Below, in pieces: positions 15,829 to 22,883 of a stretch of 23,116 nt of DNA. The stretch comes from a virus. Within the stretch, counting starts at the first letter, position 1. Each line of letters opens with the position of its first letter. A program made the position numbers and the translations under genes. The stretch is taken from positions 1 through 23,116 of IMG/VR virus record IMGVR_UViG_3300032265_000317, one strand, 5' to 3'. The notes beneath the pieces were generated by a model, which was given only the letters and a program-made list of their open reading frames with translations, had not been told where the DNA came from and searched no databases.

Positions 15829-17004
15829 ATGTCTATTGAACAAAAAATTGCACAACTGATGGAACAGGCTAAACAGCTCGAGTCATCGGATGAAGTTGTT
15901 TCCATTGAAGAAGTTTCACTCGACGAGGCAACTTCTGTTGTTGGTAAAGCAACTAAAACTGGTGCTGATAAAAAGGGTCAGAAACTTGGTGCAATGTCAG
16001 CAGCAGTTGAGGGAGTAAAAACTGAGCACGAGCACAAAGGCGAAAAATATACTGTGCACAGCGTGGTTGACCATGACGGAGATGTACATCATTCGGTCAT
16101 GCATAACGGCAAACAAGTGCACAATCATTTAGTTTCACAAGAGGGAACGCATGGCGATAAACCTTCGCCTTTGCATAAGAAACTAATTGCCGACCATGTT
16201 ACAGCTGCCAAAAAACATTTGGATAAAATGGCTGGTCATATATTCTCTGACGAGGATGACGAGGATGATATGCATGAGTCAGTAACCCAGAAGATTGACC
16301 TTGGGTCGCTTTTCGAAGGTGAAGAGTTCTCGGAAGAATTTAAGTCTAAGGCAGCTGAGTTATTCGAAGCTGCAGTAGAAGCTCGTATCAAGCAAGAAAT
16401 TGCTCAGATCGAAGAAGAAGTTTCACAGCGCGTAGTTACTGAAAGTGCTGAGTTAAAAGAGGGTCTTGTTGATAAAGTTGATGGATATCTCGACTACGTA
16501 GTCGAACAGTGGATGCAAAAGAATGAGCTCGCCCTTGATCGTGGTATTAAAGTCGAAATTTTTGAAAGTTTCGTGAGCGGAATGAAGGATCTTTTTGAAA
16601 CTCATTATATCGACGTTCCAGAAGAAAAGTTTGACCTGATGGAAAGCGTCGACGCAAAAGCAAAAACTCTTGAAGAACAAGTAGATTTTCTAACTGCACA
16701 AAACGTTGAATTACAGCAGAAGTTTAAGTTAGTCGCAAAAGAAAAGCAAATCGAAGAAGCCTGCAAAGAGCTGACCGATTTGGAAGCAGAGCGATTCAAA
16801 CAACTTGCTGAAGAATTGGCGTATGATGATGAAGAATCATTCGGAAAGAAATTAGAACTCGTGAAAGAGAACTATATTTCGAAAGCAAAACAAGTAAAGA
16901 CAGTTGTTGATTCAGTGGTAACTGATTCGCCTGTTGCACTTAATGAAGACAAACAAGTCGATGCTACGATGGCGCGTTATATGCATGCCTTCAAAGCACG
17001 ATAA
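15829..17004 (+). CDS. gp22: Prohead scaffold core protein gp22 with His-rich insertion
   Basis: A 391-residue homologue of the T4 major core protein gp22 (269 residues), which forms the internal scaffold on which gp23 assembles and is then digested by gp21. The region from about residue 158 (LGSLFEGEEFSEEFKSKAAE) is the conserved core, followed by long Glu/Lys-rich helices with coiled-coil potential up to about 350. SLFE and other L-X-E triplets would be gp21 cut sites. Residues about 65-137 hold a His-rich insertion that accounts for much of the extra length; an acidic linker (DEDDEDD) follows at 141-147. AAAGGA is well placed for the start, and a late-promoter motif precedes the gene. Confidence 0.92.
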   Translation: MSIEQKIAQLMEQAKQLESSDEVVSIEEVSLDEATSVVGKATKTGADKKGQKLGAMSAAVEGVKTEHEHKGEKYTVHSVVDHDGDVHHSVMHNGKQVHNHLVSQEGTHGDKPSPLHKKLIADHVTAAKKHLDKMAGHIFSDEDDEDDMHESVTQKIDLGSLFEGEEFSEEFKSKAAELFEAAVEARIKQEIAQIEEEVSQRVVTESAELKEGLVDKVDGYLDYVVEQWMQKNELALDRGIKVEIFESFVSGMKDLFETHYIDVPEEKFDLMESVDAKAKTLEEQVDFLTAQNVELQQKFKLVAKEKQIEEACKELTDLEAERFKQLAEELAYDDEESFGKKLELVKENYISKAKQVKTVVDSVVTDSPVALNEDKQVDATMARYMHAFKAR

Positions 17005-17031
17005 TCAACTATTATCAAAAAGGAAAATAAA

Positions 17032-18369
17032 ATGGAACAATCTCGTCCTGATCTAGTTAAGAAGTGGGCTCCTATTCTTGAGCACGCTGATCTTCCACAA
17101 ATCAAAGATAACTACCGCAAGGAAGTTACTGCTGTTCTTCTTGAGAACCAAGAACGTTCGCAGCGCGAAGAGCGTCGTGCTCTGTTCGAAGATTCGCCAA
17201 ACGGATCGTCTGTTAGCGGAACATTCATGCCAGACACTGGTGGTGTTGCTAAGTTTGACCCAGTTCTGATTAGCCTGGTTCGCCGTGCTATGCCAGCAAT
17301 GGTCGCTTACGACATGTGCGGTGTTCAGCCAATGACGCAGCCTACAGGTCTGATCTTCGCAATGAAGTCAACTTATGTAACAAGTGCTGGTGTTCGTGGT
17401 GCAGAAGCTCTGTTCAACGAAGCTGATACTGGCTACTCTGGCGTTGCTACTGGTGGTACTGCTGGTACGTCTAACACTGGTTCTGCTCAGTCGACTCTTG
17501 ATGGTGCTACCACTCCGATCACATCGGGTACTGCTTTCCCAACGGGTATTGGCGAAAACCAAACTGGTACTGGTACCGGTACCACCCAGCAGAATAACGG
17601 TGCTGGTTTCAACCAGATGGGATTCACAATCGAAAAGACTTCAGTTACTGCGCAATCGCGTGCTCTGAAGGCTGAGTACTCTGTTGAACTCGCACAGGAC
17701 TTGAAGTCTGTTCATGGTCTTGACGCAGAAGCCGAACTGAGCAACATCCTTTCGCAAGAAATCTTGGCTGAAATTAACCGCGAAGTTATTCGTACGGTTT
17801 ACAACTCAGCTAAAGTTGGTGCTCAAGTTGGTACTGCTACTGCTGGTATTTTCGACCTTGACGTTGACTCGAATGGTCGTTGGTCAGTTGAGAAGTTCAA
17901 GGGTCTGATGTTCCAAATCGAACGCGAAGCAAATGCAATTTACCAAACGACCCGTCGTGGTCGCGGTAACTTCATCGTTTGCTCGGCTGACGTTGCTTCG
18001 GCTCTGGCAATGGCTGGTGTTCTTGACTACGCTCCTGCGCTGTCGACGAACCTGAACGTTGATGAAGCAAGCAACACGTTTGCTGGTGTTCTGAATGGTA
18101 AGTACAAAGTATATGTTGATCCATATGCTGCTAACCAATCGGCTGACCAGTTCTTGCTAGTTGGTTACAAGGGTACATCGGCATTCGACGCTGGTATCTT
18201 CTACTGCCCATACGTTCCGCTGCAACTGTATCGCGCTACAGATCCAGCAACGTTCCAGCCGAAGATCGCTTTCCGTACTCGCTACGGTATTGTCGCTAAT
18301 CCGTTCACGGCTCTTACCGCTGGTAACAACATCTATTTCCGCAAGGTTCGCGTTCAGAACCTGATGTAA
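17032..18369 (+). CDS. gp23: Major capsid protein gp23
   Basis: A 445-residue homologue of the T4 major capsid protein gp23 (521 residues), an HK97-fold shell protein. Conserved parts include the N-terminal arm, MPDTGGVAKFDPVLISLVRR, and near the C-terminus GIFYCPYVPLQLYRATDPAT and FRTRYGIVANPF. The N-terminal propeptide should be cut by gp21 after E53 in ALFEDSP, which fits the (L/I)-X-E rule. Codon use is distinct: arginine is nearly always CGT or CGC and serine often TCG, as expected for a very highly expressed gene. AAAAAGGA precedes the ATG. No gene 24-like vertex protein follows; a strong terminator does. Confidence 0.98.
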   Translation: MEQSRPDLVKKWAPILEHADLPQIKDNYRKEVTAVLLENQERSQREERRALFEDSPNGSSVSGTFMPDTGGVAKFDPVLISLVRRAMPAMVAYDMCGVQPMTQPTGLIFAMKSTYVTSAGVRGAEALFNEADTGYSGVATGGTAGTSNTGSAQSTLDGATTPITSGTAFPTGIGENQTGTGTGTTQQNNGAGFNQMGFTIEKTSVTAQSRALKAEYSVELAQDLKSVHGLDAEAELSNILSQEILAEINREVIRTVYNSAKVGAQVGTATAGIFDLDVDSNGRWSVEKFKGLMFQIEREANAIYQTTRRGRGNFIVCSADVASALAMAGVLDYAPALSTNLNVDEASNTFAGVLNGKYKVYVDPYAANQSADQFLLVGYKGTSAFDAGIFYCPYVPLQLYRATDPATFQPKIAFRTRYGIVANPFTALTAGNNIYFRKVRVQNLM

Positions 18370-18390
18370 TCGGAAACGGTGCAGTTAGAC

Positions 18391-18414
18391 AAAAGGGAGC
18401 TTCGGCTCCCTTTT
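18391..18414 (+). terminator. Strong terminator after the major capsid gene
   Basis: Perfect 10-bp stem AAAAGGGAGC (18391-18400) with GCTCCCTTTT (18405-18414) around a TTCG tetraloop closed by a C-G pair, the exceptionally stable UUCG loop. The downstream arm supplies the T-run. It would end the scaffold-capsid transcript. Confidence 0.95.
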
Positions 18415-18421
18415 CAATTAT

Positions 18422-18429
18422 CTAAATAA
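18422..18429 (+). promoter_or_regulatory. Putative late promoter (CTAAATAA) before the accessory block
   Basis: Exact CTAAATAA, 30 bases upstream of the ATG at 18452 and 8 bases after the capsid terminator. It would start a separate late transcript for the 477-residue protein, ATPase and following genes. Confidence 0.75.
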
Positions 18430-18451
18430 TGAATAACTAACCAGAAATAAC

Positions 18452-19885
18452 ATGTTATCTTTCAAAACATTCTTATTAGAAAATGAACTCATTATGATGA
18501 ATACGGAGAAGTACACTAATCCTGCTTTACTAAAAAACTATGTTGTCAAAATAAATGCTCATTTTGGTAGTGATACAGTTTCTGTATACTCAAGAGACAA
18601 AAGTTTGAAAAGCATAACAGGAAAAATTACTGGAGGAAAAGAAGCGATTGAATTAGTTATGAAGAATGTGTTCGGGAAGACCACTAAAATAGAACAATTA
18701 TCAGGTGACGTCGCCAAAGCAGTATCAGGAAAATTTGATTCTTTTCTGGTGAAACTTTCAACTGGAGGTGGATTTTATTTTAGATCTAAAATCGGAGAAA
18801 AAGGAGTTTTACACGATAAAGACTTAACTCCTGCAAAATTTCACCTAACTGGAAAAGAGTTAACAAAAGAAAACTTTGATCATTCATTCAATATGGGGGT
18901 TATGGACTCACAATATGACCTTCCCATTAATATGCTAGACTTGATGCAAGAATTATTATCAGCAGTTTCTGTAAAGGGTGACACCATACCTATTACTAAT
19001 ACTGTGAAGGAGTTAATGAAGTCACTAACTTCTACAGAGTTACAGATTCTTGGTAAAAATTTCGGAGAGATTGCGCTGGCCAAATGGTGTTTATACAATA
19101 AACCAAAAGCGAAACATGTTTTCTTTCCACCAGAAGAAAATGCAGCATTGGCTGATTTTCTTGTAACATTGTCTAATAAAGAAACACTAAAGATTTCTGC
19201 TAAATTTGAAAGTGGAGCAAATGCTTCTATTAGTTCAATTATAAAGAAGGGAAGCGTAGCTCCTGCTGACTTTACAGTTGAAGAGAATAAGAAATTCTCT
19301 GCGGTTATGGCAGTCGTCGATCAGCCGATTCTAAAGGGTCTTATTATGGCAGAAGAAATACTAGACACACCAGAATATAAAGCAATAAAGAAGATGTGTA
19401 AAGACGGGATAGTAAACGAAAAGACTATTGGAGATGCTGTTGAGAAAGCATTGATGGAGTCTGGAATATCAAAGGGATCTCCGGCATCATCAATAACGCA
19501 AGATAAGATTTCTAAGTTTAGAAAAATAATGGATCCGTTTTATTCGCAAATAAAAACACCATCACAAGGATTTCCTGAAGACGATTCTTTTAGTAAAATT
19601 GCTGCTGGTAAATTTGCGGACCCAGTTCTTTATGCATTCTCAGTAGCACTTGCTGCGAGATTTAATGCTGATGAAACATATACCAAAATATTAAATAAAG
19701 CGGCACAGGCAATTGAGGCTGAACAGATATACTTAAAGTTTACATCAACTAACATTACAGTAACTAAGAAAAAGTTCGCAGAATCTGAATTCAAATTTGC
19801 TGCTGGTGCTATGGCGCATGATGCAGATAATGTTCGGTTGAAAGTGAAAATGATTAAAAAAATAAACGAAAGTGTTCAAACATAA
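18452..19885 (+). CDS. Unknown protein with capsid-targeting-like N-terminus and possible nuclease-like core
   Basis: A 477-residue protein of unknown function. The N-terminus MLSFKTFLLENE resembles the T4 capsid-targeting sequence of internal proteins (consensus MKTYQEFIAE), ending in an L-X-E gp21 cut site (L8-L9-E10). Residues 200-260 contain E206 in NFGEIALAKW, D235 in LADFLV, and K251 in LKISAKFESG. This order could be a degenerate PD-(D/E)XK nuclease-type core, but no catalytic glutamate precedes the lysine (S249-A250-K251), so the assignment is speculative. The codon use is AT-rich with AGA arginine, in contrast to the capsid gene before it. It has its own terminator-promoter boundary and is followed by the ATPase gene. 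It may be packaged in the head. Confidence 0.72.
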   Translation: MLSFKTFLLENELIMMNTEKYTNPALLKNYVVKINAHFGSDTVSVYSRDKSLKSITGKITGGKEAIELVMKNVFGKTTKIEQLSGDVAKAVSGKFDSFLVKLSTGGGFYFRSKIGEKGVLHDKDLTPAKFHLTGKELTKENFDHSFNMGVMDSQYDLPINMLDLMQELLSAVSVKGDTIPITNTVKELMKSLTSTELQILGKNFGEIALAKWCLYNKPKAKHVFFPPEENAALADFLVTLSNKETLKISAKFESGANASISSIIKKGSVAPADFTVEENKKFSAVMAVVDQPILKGLIMAEEILDTPEYKAIKKMCKDGIVNEKTIGDAVEKALMESGISKGSPASSITQDKISKFRKIMDPFYSQIKTPSQGFPEDDSFSKIAAGKFADPVLYAFSVALAARFNADETYTKILNKAAQAIEAEQIYLKFTSTNITVTKKKFAESEFKFAAGAMAHDADNVRLKVKMIKKINESVQT

Positions 19886-19896
19886 AGAAGGATAAT

Positions 19897-21423
19897 ATGA
19901 CACAGTTAAACGAAGCAATTAGACAAAAAGATTTCGGCAGAGCAACTGGGCTTGTTCTGAAGTATCTCCGTAAGAAACTTGGAAACAAAGTATATCTGTA
20001 TCCAGTACCAGAACGATTTACTTCTGCTGGTGGATCGATGACTGGTATTCGATTCTTCATGGGATCGAATAAATCTATTCGTTTCAACTGGAAATCTACT
20101 ATTGATACTTCGAATGGTCTGTTGTCTTTAGATTATTGGGATGGATCGAAACTTCCACAACCAAATCCAAGTGAGCATATCAAATTCGACGAAGCGCAAT
20201 CTCTGGTAAAAGTATTACCATTTGTTGTTGAGTTCTTGGATGGTAAAGTTGATAATTCGGGTATCTATGTTACTGAAAGTGTATCACCTGAGTTTAATCT
20301 GGTGCTTGATTTTCGTACAGACCTAACCGAAGCAACCTATACATCGGGGGAACTCTCAAAGACTATTTCGAATGTTATCAATGCATTCAAGAGCAATATT
20401 CAAATTGCTGACCAGTATAAGAATGGCGGAAATAAGAAGTATGGTCCGCGCTGGGAACAAGCAATCAAAGAAATTAGAAAACAATATCCAGAATTGTTCA
20501 CCAAACAAGGCGCAAAGATTAACATTGATGCTGCCAATGCTGGAAAGATTGACTCATCGAAGATTCTAGCAGCAATCTCCGGTGGTGATGATGCCGTTGC
20601 ATTCAATATTACCAGCGGCAGCAAGGAAGAACAGATCGTCGATGGCGCTAGTGATGCTGATATCGATCGTATGACTTATGAAGAGCAACTTGATTCGCTC
20701 AAGTCTGGTATGAAGTTGCTTATGAGCAATGCTACGAACTCTATGTGGGTTGGTGGTCGAGGTGGTACTGGTAAGACGCAGACTGTTGAGGATATGCTCC
20801 ATGCAGCTGGTAAGAGCGATGGGGAAGGTTACTTCAAGATTACTGGTTCGGCTACGCCAACTGGTATCTATAGAATTCTTTATACACACCGTAAAGACAT
20901 TATTCTATTCGACGACTCGGACTCAGCTCTGAATGACCAAGAAGGTCGTAATCTGTTCAAGGCAGCAGCCGATACGAAGAAGAACCGTAAGATCTCCTGG
21001 ATGAAGGGTGGTAAGAACTTTGTTGATCCAGCTGACTTCGATGAAGAAAGCGGCGACGAAGATGTTCTGCCACGTTACTTTGACTTCACAGGTAAGATTA
21101 TCTTCATCTCGAATATGCCGCTGGCTAAACTAGATCCAGATGGTGCTCTGCGCACTCGTGGTTTCGTTATGAATGTTGACCCAACCAATGAAGAGATCTA
21201 TGACTTTATGAATAAGATTGTTGATTTTATTCCATTGGATGTTAACTATCCATTGTCTAAAGAATCAAGAATGGAAGTAGTTGATGTATTACGAGCAAGA
21301 AAGATCTCTGAGAAGAGTGCTAACCTTCGCTCACTGGTACGTGGTCTAAACGTGCGCGCTGGTATTGAATCACAGGGTGGGTCAGAAGAAGAATGGCGTC
21401 GTTTCGTTAAGATGTTCGCTTAA
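19897..21423 (+). CDS. AAA+ family ATPase in the late region
   Basis: A 508-residue protein. The first about 260 residues are an unrecognised N-terminal region. The AAA+ core has Walker A GGRGGTGKT (286-294), Walker B DIILFDDSDSA (D339/D340) and a sensor-1-like FISNMP with N406; R419/R421 in GALRTRGF may be a finger or sensor residue. Residues after about 430 are helical and may be the AAA+ lid. The segment GDEDVLPRYFDF is an acidic linker between Walker B and sensor 1. AAGGAT precedes the ATG. It is placed in the late operon, not with replication genes, so it might act on assembly, packaging or virion proteins. It could still be a general remodelling ATPase; the substrate is unknown. Confidence 0.85.
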   Translation: MTQLNEAIRQKDFGRATGLVLKYLRKKLGNKVYLYPVPERFTSAGGSMTGIRFFMGSNKSIRFNWKSTIDTSNGLLSLDYWDGSKLPQPNPSEHIKFDEAQSLVKVLPFVVEFLDGKVDNSGIYVTESVSPEFNLVLDFRTDLTEATYTSGELSKTISNVINAFKSNIQIADQYKNGGNKKYGPRWEQAIKEIRKQYPELFTKQGAKINIDAANAGKIDSSKILAAISGGDDAVAFNITSGSKEEQIVDGASDADIDRMTYEEQLDSLKSGMKLLMSNATNSMWVGGRGGTGKTQTVEDMLHAAGKSDGEGYFKITGSATPTGIYRILYTHRKDIILFDDSDSALNDQEGRNLFKAAADTKKNRKISWMKGGKNFVDPADFDEESGDEDVLPRYFDFTGKIIFISNMPLAKLDPDGALRTRGFVMNVDPTNEEIYDFMNKIVDFIPLDVNYPLSKESRMEVVDVLRARKISEKSANLRSLVRGLNVRAGIESQGGSEEEWRRFVKMFA

Positions 21424-21424
21424 T

Positions 21425-22330
21425 ATGAAAGTAGTACATAAAGATTTACAGGCTCTTGGTATTGACCATGAGTCTGTAAAGAAATACTTAAAATATAGAG
21501 AGGCAGATGCTAAGGTCGGTAATGACCCATATACATCATCTGCATCTGATAAAGCGAACAAGACCAAAGCATTCCGAGCATTACACAAAGATCTAGAAGC
21601 AAAAACCAAGAATGCGATGGTGGCGAGTCAAGCCTTACACAACATTCATGACTATAAAGGAAAAGAAGCGATGTATGAAAGTATGATGTCATTCAAATCT
21701 TTTCTCGAGATCAATGAATTGTCTAATGTCACACTGGCTTCTTATAAAAAGAAAGCAGGAGAACAGGCAACAGCTGCTGATAAGGCAGGTGACTTCAAGA
21801 AAGGCAATAAGCGATTCTCTGGTATTACCAAAGCAACGAAGAAACAATTCGCCAATGCAGTAAAAGAAGATGAAGATCCTTGCTGGGATAATTACAAACA
21901 GCTTGGTATGAAGAAGAAGAATGGAAAGAAAGTTCCTAACTGCGTTCCTGAGTCTGTTGACGAACAGTTTGATGTTATCGAAGAAATGGTAATGTCACTG
22001 GCTGAAGAGCAAAATATTGATCCAGAAATTATCTGGGAAGATTTTGAATCAGTTGATGACGAAGAATTACTAGAATATGCAGTTGACGCCAAGGGATACA
22101 AATCATCAACTGGTGGTTTAACGCAAAAAGGTCGCGATGCTTATAATGCCAAAGGTGGAAACTTGCAAGCACCAGTAACGACTCCACCATCTAAACTGAA
22201 GCCAGGAAGCAAAGCTGCCAATCGCCGTAAGTCTTTCTGTGCGCGTATGAGTGGCATGGAAGGTGCTATGGAAAAACCAAATGGTGAACCTACTCGTAAA
22301 GCACTAGCACTACGTAAATGGAATTGCTAA
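21425..22330 (+). CDS. Mosaic phage protein with internal targeting-like motif and Cys modules
   Basis: A 301-residue protein. The ATG at 21425 lies just behind the ATPase stop and is preferred over the earlier in-frame start at 21365, which would overlap that gene. Residues 1-85 are a helical Lys-rich part. Residues 88-98 (MSFKSFLEINE) resemble a capsid-targeting sequence with an I-N-E cut site; next comes LSNVTLASYKKKAG and KRFSGITKATKK, a helical module common in environmental phage proteins. Residues 151-175 carry CWDNYKQLGMKKKNGKKVPN with C153 and C173. The C-terminus (223-301) has RRKSFCARMSGMEG and ends KALALRKWNC, with C272 and C301. Several such modules occur in different combinations in other phages. 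Internal ATGs at 21671-21686 could give a shorter form. Confidence 0.75.
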   Translation: MKVVHKDLQALGIDHESVKKYLKYREADAKVGNDPYTSSASDKANKTKAFRALHKDLEAKTKNAMVASQALHNIHDYKGKEAMYESMMSFKSFLEINELSNVTLASYKKKAGEQATAADKAGDFKKGNKRFSGITKATKKQFANAVKEDEDPCWDNYKQLGMKKKNGKKVPNCVPESVDEQFDVIEEMVMSLAEEQNIDPEIIWEDFESVDDEELLEYAVDAKGYKSSTGGLTQKGRDAYNAKGGNLQAPVTTPPSKLKPGSKAANRRKSFCARMSGMEGAMEKPNGEPTRKALALRKWNC

Positions 22331-22333
22331 AGT

Positions 22334-22867
22334 ATGACTATTCTGACATGTCCATCGCCGAGTAACATAAATCCATTAAACCCAAACGGATTTTTATTCT
22401 CTATCAGTAAACTACCAGAGCTGACATTCTTTGTGCAGGACGTAGAGTTGCCTTCTCTAAGTATCGGAACTGTGCTCCAATCATCAAGTGTCCAAGATAT
22501 TAAGATCCCAGGAGAGACAGCTGAGTTTGGTAGTCTTAGTGTCAGTTTCCTCGTAGATGAACAGTTCGCTAACTACAAAGCAATTTATGCCTGGATGGTT
22601 GGTCTAACATATCCAGAGAGTCACGCTATGTATAAGGCATTCTTAACATCTGACAAGAATGCAAATGGATATAGTGAACTGGCAAAGGGTTACTCCGACG
22701 CATCATTGACTATTCTCAACAGTAGCAATAATCCTGTTCAAAGAATTACTTTCGTGGACACGTTTCCAACATCTCTAAGTACATTACCATTTACCTCTCA
22801 GAGTAATGATGTTCAATTCCTGAGGGCAACGGCTACATTTGACTATACGTACTATACATTATCTTAA
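22334..22867 (+). CDS. Tail-tube-like structural protein (gp19-fold paralogue)
   Basis: A 177-residue protein resembling the T4-like tail tube/baseplate tube family. The segment NGFLFSISKLPELTFFVQDV, with VELPSLSIG, matches the first strands of tube proteins, and the C-terminal RITFVDTFPTSLSTLPF parallels YKFVDAFPTEVGSIAL of the gp19 at 11949. The fold should therefore be the same, but the identity is low, so it is not a second copy of gp19. Possible roles are a baseplate-tube junction protein (gp48/gp54-like position) or a tail terminator. It is placed directly before uvsY. The start has no strong binding site and lies 3 bases after the preceding stop. Confidence 0.8.
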   Translation: MTILTCPSPSNINPLNPNGFLFSISKLPELTFFVQDVELPSLSIGTVLQSSSVQDIKIPGETAEFGSLSVSFLVDEQFANYKAIYAWMVGLTYPESHAMYKAFLTSDKNANGYSELAKGYSDASLTILNSSNNPVQRITFVDTFPTSLSTLPFTSQSNDVQFLRATATFDYTYYTLS

Positions 22868-22883
22868 CTTCCTGTAATATATT

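Noticed and set aside
18370-18451. A gene 24 vertex protein after gp23
   Set aside because: The gap holds only a terminator and promoter motif, and the next gene does not resemble a capsid-fold protein.
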